DNA of 64,000 bases from Pseudomonas maioricensis (GCF_022790535.1 NZ_LOHG01000005.1:96040-160039); one strand, 5' to 3'; shown: positions 26,188 through 35,502, numbered from the stretch's first letter. Translations and numbers: made by a program. Notes: generated from the sequence alone by a model not told the origin.

Positions 26188-27278
26188 GACTTGATTACCG
26201 TCCGGCCACCGGCTACCCGAACAGCGGCATCGGCCGGCAAAACATCGCCCTCGAAGAAGCCGCGCGAGCCAACCCCAACACCCAGGTGCAACTGTTCAGC
26301 GTGGCGCCTTTCGACCATCCAATCCGCCGCGTGGCGCACTGCCCGCGCTGGGCCACGCCTCTCAATGGCATCCACCGTCTGCCCGAGCGGCTGCGCTTCG
26401 AAGGTTTGTTTCTGCCCAGGGCCCTGCGCGATGCAGAAGTACAGGTGTACATCTGCAACATGAACATGGGCTTGCCGCTGGGTCGCAAGCCGGAGGGCAT
26501 GCGTTATGTACTGCAGTTGCAGGACCTGTTCCAGCTGACCCTTAAAAACAGTCACGGCTCACAGCTGAAGGCACGTATTTACGGCGTCACTGATCGGCTG
26601 TCCATTGCTCACTCGCTGCGGGTCGCTGATCGAATCTGGACCCCGTCGCAGTTCACCGCCGATGAATGCATGCGCCTGTTTCCCGAAACCCGCGACAAAC
26701 TGCGGGTACTGCCCGCGCTGGTCAGCGGCTGGAGTGATGAGCCTTCCGAACTGCTGGGCTGGACACTGCCCGAGCGTTACTGGTTGTGCGTCGGTACCCG
26801 TGAGCCGCGCAAAAACATGGCGTGGTTCATTGACGCCTGGCAACGCGCCCGAACGCAATTTGAAAATGTACCGGACCTGATCCTGATCGGCGCGCCGGAA
26901 CACCTGCCGCCGGCCCAGCAAGCCCTGCCCGGCCTGCACTTCCTGAGCGAGATCAGTGATTCGGAACTACACGCCGTTTACGCCCGCGCCGACCGCATGT
27001 GGCAGCCGTCCTACGCAGAAGGTTTCGGCCTGCCAGTGGTTGAAGCACTGGGCGTGGGCACGCCAGTCGCCGTGGCCAGTGGCTCGTCCCTGGATGAAAT
27101 CACCCCGCCCGGCAGCCCCCGTTTTTCGCCGAACGACACCGGCGCGCTGATCCAGCTCATGGGCGAACTGGCCAGTGCGGAAAAAGAAGACCCTGAAACG
27201 TTGAAAGCCTGGGCCGCCGGGTATGGTCCCAAAGCCTTCAACCAGCGCTTTGACGAGCTGATCGAGGAGTTGCGCTGA
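26178..27278 (+). CDS. pslI: Glycosyltransferase family 4 protein PslI
   Basis: 366-aa GT-B enzyme, likely a mannosyltransferase. RVGLDYRPATGYPNSGIGRQ at the N-terminus, YWLCVGTREPRKNMAWFIDAW in the linker and MWQPSYAEGFGLPVVEALGVGTPVAVA (E-G-F-G-L-P-x-x-E) in the donor site are the standard GT4 motifs. ATG lies inside the end of pslH behind AGGAGCC. Its stop shares one base with the pslJ start (TGATG), so translation is coupled. Confidence 0.9.
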   Translation: MRVGLDYRPATGYPNSGIGRQNIALEEAARANPNTQVQLFSVAPFDHPIRRVAHCPRWATPLNGIHRLPERLRFEGLFLPRALRDAEVQVYICNMNMGLPLGRKPEGMRYVLQLQDLFQLTLKNSHGSQLKARIYGVTDRLSIAHSLRVADRIWTPSQFTADECMRLFPETRDKLRVLPALVSGWSDEPSELLGWTLPERYWLCVGTREPRKNMAWFIDAWQRARTQFENVPDLILIGAPEHLPPAQQALPGLHFLSEISDSELHAVYARADRMWQPSYAEGFGLPVVEALGVGTPVAVASGSSLDEITPPGSPRFSPNDTGALIQLMGELASAEKEDPETLKAWAAGYGPKAFNQRFDELIEELR

Positions 27279-28684
27279 TGCCACTGGCAATGCCCGTTGG
27301 CTTGCTCTTCGGCCTGTTGTTCGGTGCGATGTTCTGGTTGCTGCCAGCGTTCAAGGTGCTGGCAGCGATGATCGGAGTGGTGGCCATTGCCACGGTGATT
27401 CGGCGACCGTTGCGCGGCTTGCTGTTGTTTGGCGTGCTGGCCACATTCCTGCCGTACTCGACAGTCAATGTCGGGATTCGTACCACGGTGTCCGAGGCAC
27501 TGCTGATGCTGGTCTGGGCGGCGTATCTGGCGCACCGGATGTTCACCAGCCCGCCGCCATTGCCAGCGCTGATGCGAACAGAACGCTTGCTGATCGCGCT
27601 GATGCTTTACAGCGCTTTACCGTTCATCGTCGGGCAACTGACCATCACTGCGCTGGGTAACGGCCCTATCAACTGGGTGCGCTGGTTGTTCAACCTGTCG
27701 GCATTGTTTCTGGTACCGCGTTTGCTGGATCAGCAGAAGTACCGGGAGCAGATGATCTGCGCACTGTTGCTCGGCACCCTGCTATTGCTGCTGTTGTCGA
27801 TTCCGGTGTTTCTGAAAAACCGCACGGCTGCGGACATTATCCCGATTCTCGGCATGTTCGGTTACGGCGGCACCGACGTACTGGATGAAAGCCTTCTGTC
27901 GTTGGCCAGCCGTATGGGTACACCCTGGATGCACCCCAACGTAGCGGGTGGCGCCATGGCCATGATCGTACCCCTGGCATTCTGCATGGGCATGACGCGA
28001 GTCGGCTGGCCGAGATCACTGGGCTTTGCGGTCGCCATACTGGGCGGTATCGGTCTGCTGTTGACCGGTTCGCGCGGCGCGCTGGTCAGCCTGATGCTGG
28101 TAATGATGTGGATGGCCCGCAAGCGCGTACCTTTAATGGGCCGGGTGCTCATGGGCGGCGGTATTGCCGGTGCACTGCTGCTGATGTTTTACCCGCCGCT
28201 GCAAGAACGGATAGTGGGCTTGTTCACCAACGACGACACCAGTACAGCGATTCGCTTTCTGGAATACAGCCATTTCCCGGACGCCATGGCCAAATTCCCC
28301 CTGGGCATTGGTTTCAAGATTGATCCGCCGGTGCCCGGTGCGACGCTGTTCGGTATTTCCAACCTGTGGCTGAACTTCATTTACAAGCTCGGCATCCCCG
28401 GGATGCTGCTGTTCATTGCCGTCACTGTCAGTTGGTGGCGTGAAACCCGTCCCGAAGACGGCTTTATTACCCTGACCCACGACAACGCCATCTGGCTCGG
28501 CACCACCACCGGCTTGCTGGCCGCCTTGGCCAGCGGCCTGTTCGACCACTATTTCAGTTTTACCAGCGTGCTGATCGCCGTGTTCTGGCTGATGCTGGGG
28601 ATTAATCTGCACGAGGCAAAACGCTTGAAAACCCAGGCGGCCCTCGTTCGACAAGCGTTACCGGAGCAGGAATCGAAATCATGA
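27278..28684 (+). CDS. pslJ: Wzy-type polysaccharide polymerase PslJ (O-antigen ligase family)
   Basis: 468-aa polytopic membrane protein with about 11-12 helices and the periplasmic loop seen in O-antigen ligase/Wzy proteins (MGTPWMHPNVAGGAMAMIVP, LLTGSRGALVSLML). Position and length match PslJ, which would polymerise repeats in the periplasm. Overlaps the acyltransferase gene by 4 bases (ATGA). Confidence 0.87.
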   Translation: MPLAMPVGLLFGLLFGAMFWLLPAFKVLAAMIGVVAIATVIRRPLRGLLLFGVLATFLPYSTVNVGIRTTVSEALLMLVWAAYLAHRMFTSPPPLPALMRTERLLIALMLYSALPFIVGQLTITALGNGPINWVRWLFNLSALFLVPRLLDQQKYREQMICALLLGTLLLLLLSIPVFLKNRTAADIIPILGMFGYGGTDVLDESLLSLASRMGTPWMHPNVAGGAMAMIVPLAFCMGMTRVGWPRSLGFAVAILGGIGLLLTGSRGALVSLMLVMMWMARKRVPLMGRVLMGGGIAGALLLMFYPPLQERIVGLFTNDDTSTAIRFLEYSHFPDAMAKFPLGIGFKIDPPVPGATLFGISNLWLNFIYKLGIPGMLLFIAVTVSWWRETRPEDGFITLTHDNAIWLGTTTGLLAALASGLFDHYFSFTSVLIAVFWLMLGINLHEAKRLKTQAALVRQALPEQESKS

Positions 28685-29502
28685 AACACCGTCTGATGCA
28701 CTCCCACGACCTGCGCCTGGCCTTGCCTGAATACGCACGCAAGATGGGCGTGGAACTTGAAGAACTGCAAAGCGCTTATCAGTGGATGCTCGATAACGAA
28801 GTGCTGTTCGAAACGCCCATCAAGGGCCGTACGCTGTCGTTCATCAGCTACCTGAACATCGAGCCGCGTATCGAACATCCGCTGGCGCGGCGCTTCTACC
28901 GCTTGCTGTCCAGCGAAATGAAAGGTGCGCTGATCCCCCTCTACGGGATCAACTGGCCCACGCTGCGCGACCGCATGCTGCGCACCTGGGAACAGGCGTA
29001 CAACATTCTGATCTGCAAGATCCCCAGCCACACTGTGCGCCTGACGTGGCTGCGCATCGGCGGGGCGAAAATCGGCAAAGGCTCCAGCGTGTGGCGCAAC
29101 ACCGAAATCCTCGGCGTCGACAGCCTGCGTATCGGGGACGACACCACCATCGGCTGGCACTGCCAACTGGATGCCCGCGGCGGACTGATCATTGGCAACC
29201 ACGTGACCGTCGCTTCCCACGTTTTGATCATCGCAGGCGGTCACGACCTGCAGGCACCGGAATTCTGGGCCGTCGGTGGGCCGGTGTATATCCATGACTA
29301 CGCCTGGATATGCAGCCGCGCCCTGCTCTCTTTTGGAGCCGAAATCGGCGAAGGTGCGGTGGTCGGCGGCGCGGCCGTGGTCTCCAAACCGGTCCCGCCC
29401 TATGCCATCGTCGGCGGGCCGAACGCTGAGATCAAAGGCGAACGGGCCCGCGATCTCAACTACAAAGTGGGCGGCAAAGGCCTGTTCACTTTGTTTCATT
29501 AA
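28681..29502 (+). CDS. Left-handed beta-helix acyltransferase inserted in the psl operon
   Basis: 273-aa acyl (probably acetyl) transferase of the WcaF/NodL hexapeptide type. Residues about 120-250 carry the repeating [LIV]-G-x4 coils (IGKGSSVWRNTEILG, LRIGDDTTIGWHCQLD, EIGEGAVVGGAAVVS) and the catalytic histidine region IIAGGHDLQAPE. The N-terminal 110 residues are an extra helical part. P. aeruginosa psl has no gene at this place; it has a different, membrane-type acyltransferase (PslL) further down. This one could O-acetylate the repeat unit in the cytosol. Confidence 0.87.
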   Translation: MKHRLMHSHDLRLALPEYARKMGVELEELQSAYQWMLDNEVLFETPIKGRTLSFISYLNIEPRIEHPLARRFYRLLSSEMKGALIPLYGINWPTLRDRMLRTWEQAYNILICKIPSHTVRLTWLRIGGAKIGKGSSVWRNTEILGVDSLRIGDDTTIGWHCQLDARGGLIIGNHVTVASHVLIIAGGHDLQAPEFWAVGGPVYIHDYAWICSRALLSFGAEIGEGAVVGGAAVVSKPVPPYAIVGGPNAEIKGERARDLNYKVGGKGLFTLFH

Positions 29503-29511
29503 GGCTGCCGC

Positions 29512-30918
29512 ATGCTCGGTTCAACCCTGTGGCTGACCCTCGCCACGCTGACCGGCCTGGCCGCGGGGTTTGCCCGTGAATGGCTGCTGGTGGCCGCCTG
29601 GGGCGCCGGGGCGCAAAGCGACGCGTTTCTGGTCTCGATGTTCCTCCCTGAAGCCCTGCGCATGGCGCTGGCGGCCGGTTTGTTGAGCGCAGCGGCGCTG
29701 CCCTTGTATCAACAGCGCAATCTGCCCGCACAGCAACGCTGGCTCAATGCATTGGCGCCACGTCTGTTGCTGTGTGGTCTGGGGTTGGCGCTGCTGTTGA
29801 GCCTTGGCGCGCCGCTATGGGTACGCGGTGTCGGACCGGGGCTGGACGACAGCGGTTACGCGTTGGCGGGCAGCAGCCTGCAATGGCTGGCGTGGTGCGC
29901 ACCGGGCTTCTTGCTGCATGCATTGTTGTGCGTGCCGCTGCAGGCGCAGCAACGATTCGTCATGGCCGGGCTTGGCTCATTGTTGTTCAATCTGCCGCCC
30001 GTGATTTACCTCGCCGTTGCCAGTCATGCGGCCACACCCGTCGGCCTGGCGCTGTCTTGCGTGCTGGGCAGTTTGCTTATGCCTGGCACATTGCTGCCGA
30101 CGTTACACCGGATGGGCTGGAAGCCTTGGCGAAGGCAAGCCGAACCCGGCGCTGGCCGGGAACTGCTGCAACGCATCGGCCCGCTATTGAGCAGCAACCT
30201 CGCCAGCCAGGGCCTGGCGTTACTGGAGCGTATGGTTGCTTCGTTACTGGGCGAAGGCGCAGTGACCTGGATCAACCTGGCCCGCAAGCTGATCAATCTG
30301 CCCTTGATTGCCCTGATGAGTCTCAATCAGGTGCTGCTGGGTTTGATGAGTGGCAGCGCAGCCGATCAGCGCCTTGTGCTGTTGCGCAAGGGCCTGAGCA
30401 GCGCCACCTTGCTGACCCTGCCCGCGATTGCCGGTTTGATCGGCGCCTCCGGAGCGCTGGTGGTCTTGCTACTGCCCAGCCTGGCTCATGATGGGCCGCT
30501 GCCGGAATTGCTCGCCTGGTTTGCCGTGCCACTGATGTTTGGTGCCTGGAATGCCTTGCTGGCGCGCTATGCCTACGCGGCGGGCGATACCCGCATGCCG
30601 CTGAACTGCGAATTGATCGGCAACCTGTGCAACGCCCTGTTACTGGGCGTGTTGCCGTTTTTCCTCGGCCTGATCGGCATTGCTATTGCGGCGCTGGCCG
30701 GAGCAATCATTACCGGCCTGCTGTTGATGCGCCGCCAGCAATTGCTGACGTTTGTCCCATGGCAAAGCCAATGGGCACTGGGTGCTGCCGCCATGCTGAT
30801 CGCAGCGCTGGTGCTGCACCCGATCAGCAACACCTGGCTGCAACTGGGGTTGAGTTGTGCGTATGGGGCGGTGTTGTTGATTGGCCTGGCGGCATGGCTG
30901 AGGCCTTGGCGCAACTGA
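29512..30918 (+). CDS. pslK: Lipid-linked repeat flippase PslK (MurJ/MVF-like Wzx)
   Basis: 468-aa protein with about 13-14 hydrophobic helices of the MviN/MurJ branch of the MOP flippase superfamily. AREWLLVAAWGAGAQSDAFLVSMFLPEALRM is the typical first-helix motif. It would flip the undecaprenyl-linked repeat to the periplasm. It is the last psl gene, 9 bases after the acyltransferase, and a REP hairpin follows. pslL, pslM, pslN and pslO are not present downstream. Confidence 0.88.
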   Translation: MLGSTLWLTLATLTGLAAGFAREWLLVAAWGAGAQSDAFLVSMFLPEALRMALAAGLLSAAALPLYQQRNLPAQQRWLNALAPRLLLCGLGLALLLSLGAPLWVRGVGPGLDDSGYALAGSSLQWLAWCAPGFLLHALLCVPLQAQQRFVMAGLGSLLFNLPPVIYLAVASHAATPVGLALSCVLGSLLMPGTLLPTLHRMGWKPWRRQAEPGAGRELLQRIGPLLSSNLASQGLALLERMVASLLGEGAVTWINLARKLINLPLIALMSLNQVLLGLMSGSAADQRLVLLRKGLSSATLLTLPAIAGLIGASGALVVLLLPSLAHDGPLPELLAWFAVPLMFGAWNALLARYAYAAGDTRMPLNCELIGNLCNALLLGVLPFFLGLIGIAIAALAGAIITGLLLMRRQQLLTFVPWQSQWALGAAAMLIAALVLHPISNTWLQLGLSCAYGAVLLIGLAAWLRPWRN

Positions 30919-30938
30919 TCCTTCTGACACGACGCTTG

Positions 30939-31027
30939 TGTGGGAGCCGGGCTTGCCCGCGATAAGGCTGTATGCGATTGACCTGAGATATGCGGTGCCT
31001 ATATCGCGGGCAAGCCCGGCTCCCACA
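30939..31027. repeat. REP pair, CGGGCTTGCCCGCGA class
   Basis: Inverted arms TGTGGGAGCCGGGCTTGCCC... and its complement, about 26 bases each, between the convergent ends of psl and the amide operon; it may also serve as a bidirectional transcript end. Confidence 0.9.
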
Positions 31028-31053
31028 AGACTGCAGCCAGCCAGTAATTAGCC

Positions 31054-31401
31054 TCAATGACTGATCATCCACGGCCGTCCCGCTGCCTTGCCTTTCAGCG
31101 CATGGGGATTGGTTTTGGTGGGCACCACGGGTTTGCTCGGCCCGCAACAACTGCAGCCGCTCGGGTGGCGTTTGCTGTCCTGATACTCGGCGACAGTCTT
31201 GGGCGCATGGGCGCTACGCTCGTTGGTCTCGATGGCCCGGCGTTTGTTGCCTGACACCGTGCTCAAGCCGGGCGCGGACAAAATCACCCGCATGCTTGAC
31301 TCGCCGCATTGCGGGCAGGCGCACGGCGCGCCGCTCTCGGCCATAGGTTTGAGGGCTGAGAAATCCCCACAGCTGGGGCAATCGAATTCGTACATGGGCA
31401 T
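31054..31401 (-). CDS. fmdB: FmdB-type zinc-ribbon protein
   Basis: 115-aa protein of the FmdB regulatory family. The N-terminal zinc ribbon MPMYEFDCPSCG ... CACPQCG has Cys8, Cys11, Cys29 and Cys32 as likely ligands. The C-terminus holds a second cysteine group, GCSCCGPS. In Methylophilus methylotrophus fmdB lies with formamidase and amide-transport genes and was proposed to be regulatory. An apparent 20-residue upstream extension (NPFAAFGSSYR...) is read from a REP and is not part of the gene. Last gene of the amide operon. Confidence 0.88.
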   Translation of the reverse strand: MPMYEFDCPSCGDFSALKPMAESGAPCACPQCGESSMRVILSAPGLSTVSGNKRRAIETNERSAHAPKTVAEYQDSKRHPSGCSCCGPSKPVVPTKTNPHALKGKAAGRPWMISH

Positions 31402-31426
31402 GGGCCAGATTCCTGATAGTGATCTC

Positions 31427-31499
31427 CTGTAGGAGCTGCCGAAGGCTGCGAATGGGTTCAACTGACCCGCCGCTTCGCAGCCTTCGGCAGCTCCTACAG
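31427..31499. repeat. REP pair between fmdA and fmdB
   Basis: Perfect arms CTGTAGGAGCTGCCGAAGGC... and complement (GCTGCCGAAGGCTGCGA class), inside the operon 15 bases after the formamidase stop. Confidence 0.92.
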
Positions 31500-31514
31500 A
31501 GAGGTGACGACAAT

Positions 31515-32744
31515 CTACAAATCGTAGGCAATCGGCAAATCAACCAAACCGTCAATCATTTTGGTCGGGCCGTTGGCGTTCGGGTTGATGTCGAACTGGA
31601 AGATTTCCGTCGGCAGCCACAACGTCGCGCAGGCGTTGGGAATGTCGACAATGCCGCTGATATGGCCCTGCACCGGTGCCGAACCGAGCAACGCGTACCC
31701 CTGAGCCGGTGAGTAGCCGAACTTGGTCATGTAGTTGATTGCGTTCAGGCACGCCTGGCGATACGCAATGTTGACGTCCAGATAATGCTGCTTGCCTGAT
31801 TCGTCCACCGAGATACCTTCGAAGATCAGGTATTTGTTGTACGTAGGCACAATCGGGCTGGGCTTGAAGACCGGGTTCTTGATGCCGTACTTCTCCATGC
31901 CACCCTTGATCAGCTCGACACGCATGTGCACCCAGCCGGCCATTTCGATAGCGCCGCAGAAGGTGATTTCACCGTCGCCCTGGCTGAAGTGCAGATCGCC
32001 CACTGACAGGCCGGCACCGTCGACATAGACCGGGAAGAACACCTTCGAACCACGGGACAAATCCTTGATGTCGCAGTTGCCGCCATGTTCACGGGGCGGC
32101 ACAGTCCTTGCGCCGGTGGCTGCCGCCATGTCGCGAGCCGGACCTTTTAGCTTGCCCAGATGCGCGGTTTTCGCATGGGGCGGGTTGGCCAGTGGCGGCA
32201 CGCGGGTCGGGTTGGTGTCGATCAGTTCCTGTTCGCGCTTGTTCCACTCGGCGAGCATCTTGTGATCAGGCAGACAGCCGATCAGCCCCGGGTGAATCAG
32301 ACCCGCGAACTCAACGCCGGGAATGTGTCGGGAGCTGGTCATCATGCCCTTGAAGTCCCAGATGGCTTTTTGTGCAGAAGGGAAATGATCTGTGAGAAAA
32401 CCACCGCCGTTCTGCCGGGAAAAGAAGCCGTTGAACCCCCATTGGGAATCGGCCCGCGCGCCGATGTCCAGCAGGTCTACCACCAGCAAATCGCCCGGCT
32501 CAGCGCCATGCACACCAATCGGCCCGGAAAGGTAGTGCACGGTGGACAGGTCCACGTCGCGCACATCGCTCGCGTCGTCATCGTTCTTGATCGCGCCAGC
32601 TGTCCAGTCGTAGGTTTCGAGGATAAAGTCGTCCCCCGGCTTGACCCATGCCGCCATCGGAATATCCGGATGCCAGCGGTTGTGAATGTTCTCGTTTTCG
32701 GTAGCAGGCTGGTTGAGGTCAACTTTGATCAGCGTTTCGGTCAT
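31515..32744 (-). CDS. fmdA: Formamidase (FmdA/AmdA acetamidase-formamidase family)
   Basis: 409-aa cytosolic amidase that hydrolyses formamide (less well acetamide) to formate and ammonia. It matches the FmdA/AmdA family over its full length: ENIHNRWHPDIPMAAW at the N-terminus, VHYLSGPIGVHGAEPGDLLVVDLLDIG, PREHGGNCDIKDLSRGSKVFFPVYVDGAGLSVGDLH and QGDGEITFCGAIEMAGW. It is not of the CN-hydrolase (AmiF) type. ATG at 32744 follows GGAG. It lies within the urt-like transporter operon, which supplies the substrate. Confidence 0.93.
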   Translation of the reverse strand: MTETLIKVDLNQPATENENIHNRWHPDIPMAAWVKPGDDFILETYDWTAGAIKNDDDASDVRDVDLSTVHYLSGPIGVHGAEPGDLLVVDLLDIGARADSQWGFNGFFSRQNGGGFLTDHFPSAQKAIWDFKGMMTSSRHIPGVEFAGLIHPGLIGCLPDHKMLAEWNKREQELIDTNPTRVPPLANPPHAKTAHLGKLKGPARDMAAATGARTVPPREHGGNCDIKDLSRGSKVFFPVYVDGAGLSVGDLHFSQGDGEITFCGAIEMAGWVHMRVELIKGGMEKYGIKNPVFKPSPIVPTYNKYLIFEGISVDESGKQHYLDVNIAYRQACLNAINYMTKFGYSPAQGYALLGSAPVQGHISGIVDIPNACATLWLPTEIFQFDINPNANGPTKMIDGLVDLPIAYDL

Positions 32745-32775
32745 GGCGTTTCTCCTTCAGGTATGTGGCGCCCGC

Positions 32776-32842
32776 ATCGCGGGCAAGCACCGCTCCCACA
32801 TGGGAATAGGGTGTGAATGTGGGAGCGGTGCTTGCCCGCGAT
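32776..32842. repeat. REP pair between urtE-like gene and fmdA
   Basis: Arms 32776-32800 and 32818-32842, CGGTGCTTGCCCGCGA class, oriented tail-out (ATCGCGGGCAAGCACCGC first). A strong hairpin within the operon. Confidence 0.92.
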
Positions 32843-32868
32843 AAGGCCGGACAAAAATTCACAGCGAA

Positions 32869-33558
32869 CTACACCGACAAATACCGACTGATCGTCGCTT
32901 CATCGACATTGGCCCGGGTCTCTTCAATCACGAAACGGCCCTTCTCGATCACCAGGAATCGATCAGCGATTTCAAGGGTGAACGACAGCACCTGCTCGGA
33001 GACCACAATGGTCAGGTTGCGCAAGGTGCGGATCTCTTTCAGGGTGCGGGCGATGTCCTTGATGATCGACGGCTGAATGCCTTCAGTCGGCTCATCGAGC
33101 AGCAACACCTTGGGGTTGGTCGCCAGCGCACGGGCAATCGCCAGTTGCTGCTGCTGGCCACCAGAGAGGTTGCCGCCGCGTCGGCCACGCATGTCGTAAA
33201 GCACCGGGAACAACGCGTACAAATCTTCCGGCACGATGCCGCGAGCCGATGCAGGCAAACCGGTCTGGATGTTTTCCAGCACGCTCATGGCCGGGAAAAT
33301 CATTCGCCCCTGCGGCACGTAAGCCATGCCATGTTCGACCCGGGAATGGGTTTCCATGGCCGACACGTCAACGCCCTCGACCTGCACCTGGCCGCCCCAC
33401 TGCGGCAGGATGCCCATCAGGCTTTTGAACAGCGTGGTCTTGCCCATGCCGTTACGGCCCATGACCGCAACGATTTCCTGCTTTTCAACACTGAGGTCCA
33501 GGCCATGAAGGATCTGGCTCTGGCCATAACCACACGCCAGCTGATTGATCTTGAACAT
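32869..33558 (-). CDS. urtE: Branched-chain/urea-type ABC transporter ATPase UrtE
   Basis: 229-aa LivF/UrtE-type ATPase. Walker A GRNGMGKTT (about residues 35-43), signature LSGGQQQQLAIARAL, Walker B VLLLDEPTEGIQPSI. TEGIQPSI is the UrtE-type variant of the family's TEGLAP. Start at ATG 33558 (MFKINQLACGYGQ) behind GGAGCG, 13 bases after the urtD stop; the longer frame upstream reads a shadow of urtD. One of the two ATPases of the urea/amide importer. Confidence 0.92.
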   Translation of the reverse strand: MFKINQLACGYGQSQILHGLDLSVEKQEIVAVMGRNGMGKTTLFKSLMGILPQWGGQVQVEGVDVSAMETHSRVEHGMAYVPQGRMIFPAMSVLENIQTGLPASARGIVPEDLYALFPVLYDMRGRRGGNLSGGQQQQLAIARALATNPKVLLLDEPTEGIQPSIIKDIARTLKEIRTLRNLTIVVSEQVLSFTLEIADRFLVIEKGRFVIEETRANVDEATISRYLSV

Positions 33559-33571
33559 GCCGCGCTCCTGA

Positions 33572-34333
33572 TTAGTGGCCCAGATAGACTTCAATGACTT
33601 TCGGGTTGGTCTGCACCGACTCCATGCTGCCTTCCGCCAGCACCTTGCCCTGATGCAGCACCGTGACCTTGTGAGCGATGCTTTTGACGAACTCCATGTC
33701 GTGCTCGATGACCAGCACTGAACGGCCCTGACTGATCCGGTTGAGCAACTCGGCCGTCTGCGAACGCTCACTGACGCTCATCCCGGCGACCGGCTCGTCG
33801 AGCATCAGCAGTTGCGGGTCTTGCATGAGCAACATGCCGATTTCCAGCCATTGCTTCTGCCCGTGCGAGAGCAAGCCCGCCTGCTGTTCAAGCAGATCAC
33901 CGAGGAAGATGTCCGCCGCAACGTCCTTGACCCGCGTGACCACTTCATCGGAGCGCTTGAAAAACAGTGCGCCGAACACCGAGCGCCCTGCCGGAAAGGA
34001 CATTTCCAGGTTTTCGAAAACGCTCAGGTTGTCGTAGATCGACGGGGTCTGAAACTTGCGACCCACCCCGGCACGGACGATGTCGTACTCGTGCATTTTG
34101 GTCAGTTCACGGCCCTCGAACTGGATGCTGCCGCCCGTTGCCCGGGTCTTGCCGCAGATCAGATCCAGTACCGTGGTCTTGCCAGCGCCGTTAGGACCAA
34201 TGACCACCCGCACCTCGTTGCGGTCGATGTACAGATTGAGATCGTCCACCGCCTTGAAACCGTCGAAAGACACCGTCAGCCCTTCGATGGCCAACACCGG
34301 CTTGTGCATCTGAAAGCCTGTCGGGCTGCTCAT
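33572..34333 (-). CDS. urtD: Branched-chain/urea-type ABC transporter ATPase UrtD
   Basis: 253-aa LivG/UrtD-type ATPase. Walker A GPNGAGKTT, the Q-loop segment VGRKFQTPSIYDNLSVFENLEMS, Walker B LLMLDEPVAGMS and the switch His in VIEHDMEFV. The signature is LSHGQKQWLEIGMLL, the LSHGQKQW form typical of UrtD. Overlaps urtC by 4 bases. Confidence 0.93.
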   Translation of the reverse strand: MSSPTGFQMHKPVLAIEGLTVSFDGFKAVDDLNLYIDRNEVRVVIGPNGAGKTTVLDLICGKTRATGGSIQFEGRELTKMHEYDIVRAGVGRKFQTPSIYDNLSVFENLEMSFPAGRSVFGALFFKRSDEVVTRVKDVAADIFLGDLLEQQAGLLSHGQKQWLEIGMLLMQDPQLLMLDEPVAGMSVSERSQTAELLNRISQGRSVLVIEHDMEFVKSIAHKVTVLHQGKVLAEGSMESVQTNPKVIEVYLGH

Positions 34334-35502
34334 GGCTGAGTCTCCAGTGGCGTGACGCTGGCTTTGGGCATCGCCTGTACCGGCGTGATGTGCGGCTTTT
34401 CAAGCACTGGCGCAGGTTTACCGCGCAGACCGGCAAGCCATTTGCGCCCGTGGCTTTCCCACAAACCGGCCAGGCCGTTGGGGAAGTACATGACCACCGC
34501 GATGAACAGGCCGCCCATCAGGTACAGCCACAATTCAGGGAAGGATTCGGAAAAGTAGGTCTTGCCGTAGTTGACCAGCAGCGAGCCGTACACCGCGCCG
34601 AGCAGCGACATGCGTCCGCCCACCGCAGCGAAGATCACCATCTCGATGGAGGGCACGATGCCCACGAACGAAGGCGACATGAAGCCCACCTGCAAGGCAA
34701 ACATCGCGCCGCCAATGGCCGAGAATGCTGCTGCCACGCAAAACACGAAAATCTTGAAACTGGCCACGTCATAGCCGGAAAAACGCACCCGTTCTTCCTT
34801 ATCGCGCATGGCCATCAGCAGTCGGCCGAGCTTGGAGGCAAGAATGAATTTGCCGATCAGAATGCAGGCGAACAACAGCCCCGCATTGATGAAGTACAAG
34901 GCGAGTTTCGCCCCGTCGCCGCGGATGTCCCAACCCAGCAGCGTCTTCAGGTCAGTGATGCCGTTGACGCCACCGGTCAGCCCTTGCTGGCCAATGATCA
35001 GCACCGTGAGAATCAGCGCGATGGCTTGGGTCACGATGGAAAAGTACACATCACCGACCCGGCGCTTGAACATCGCCAGACCGATCACCAGCGCAAGAAT
35101 CACCGGCACGACGATCACCGCAATCACCGTGAACGTGAAGCTGTGAAACGGCACCCACAACCACGGCAGTTCAGTGATCTGGTTCCAGTCCATGAAATCC
35201 GGGATACCGGGCGTTGACTGGATTTTGGTGCTTTCCGGATCCGATGCCTCAAGCTTGAGAAACATCGCCATGCAATACCCGCCAAGGCCAAAGAACACGC
35301 CCTGGCCGAGGCTGAGAATCCCGCCGTAGCCCCAGCACAGCACCAGGCCAACGGCGACGAACGCGTAGGTCAGGTACTTGCCGACCATGTTCAACCTGAA
35401 GGCGTCCAGCGTCAGCGGAAAGACCACCAGAATCAGCACAGCCAGGATCAGCACGCCGACGACACCTTGTCGACCACCGAGCACCTTGTTTAGAGCATTC
35501 AT
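34330..35502 (-). CDS. urtC: Urea/amide ABC transporter permease UrtC
   Basis: 390-aa LivM-type permease with about 10 helices, a longer N-terminal extension than LivM as in UrtC, and a proline-rich cytosolic tail (about residues 360-390). Seen: CWGYGGILSLGQGVFFGLGGYCMAMFLKLEASDPES, QQGLTGGVNGITDLKTLLG, MRDKEERVRFSGYDV (EAA-like coupling loop). Located between urtB and urtD; overlaps urtD. Confidence 0.92.
   Translation of the reverse strand: MNALNKVLGGRQGVVGVLILAVLILVVFPLTLDAFRLNMVGKYLTYAFVAVGLVLCWGYGGILSLGQGVFFGLGGYCMAMFLKLEASDPESTKIQSTPGIPDFMDWNQITELPWLWVPFHSFTFTVIAVIVVPVILALVIGLAMFKRRVGDVYFSIVTQAIALILTVLIIGQQGLTGGVNGITDLKTLLGWDIRGDGAKLALYFINAGLLFACILIGKFILASKLGRLLMAMRDKEERVRFSGYDVASFKIFVFCVAAAFSAIGGAMFALQVGFMSPSFVGIVPSIEMVIFAAVGGRMSLLGAVYGSLLVNYGKTYFSESFPELWLYLMGGLFIAVVMYFPNGLAGLWESHGRKWLAGLRGKPAPVLEKPHITPVQAMPKASVTPLETQP

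Noticed and set aside
28549..29499. 316-codon open frame opposite the psl acyltransferase
   Set aside because: Mirror of a hexapeptide-repeat gene; no family resemblance.
31402..31461. N-terminal extension of FmdB (NPFAAFGSSYR...)
   Set aside because: This peptide is a translation of the GCTGCCGAAGGCTGCGA REP; FmdB proteins begin at the zinc-ribbon Met-Pro-x-Tyr.
33559..33771. 71-codon upstream extension of UrtE
   Set aside because: It overlaps the end of urtD in another frame and is a basic Ser/Arg-rich shadow; MFKINQLACGYGQ is the proper start.
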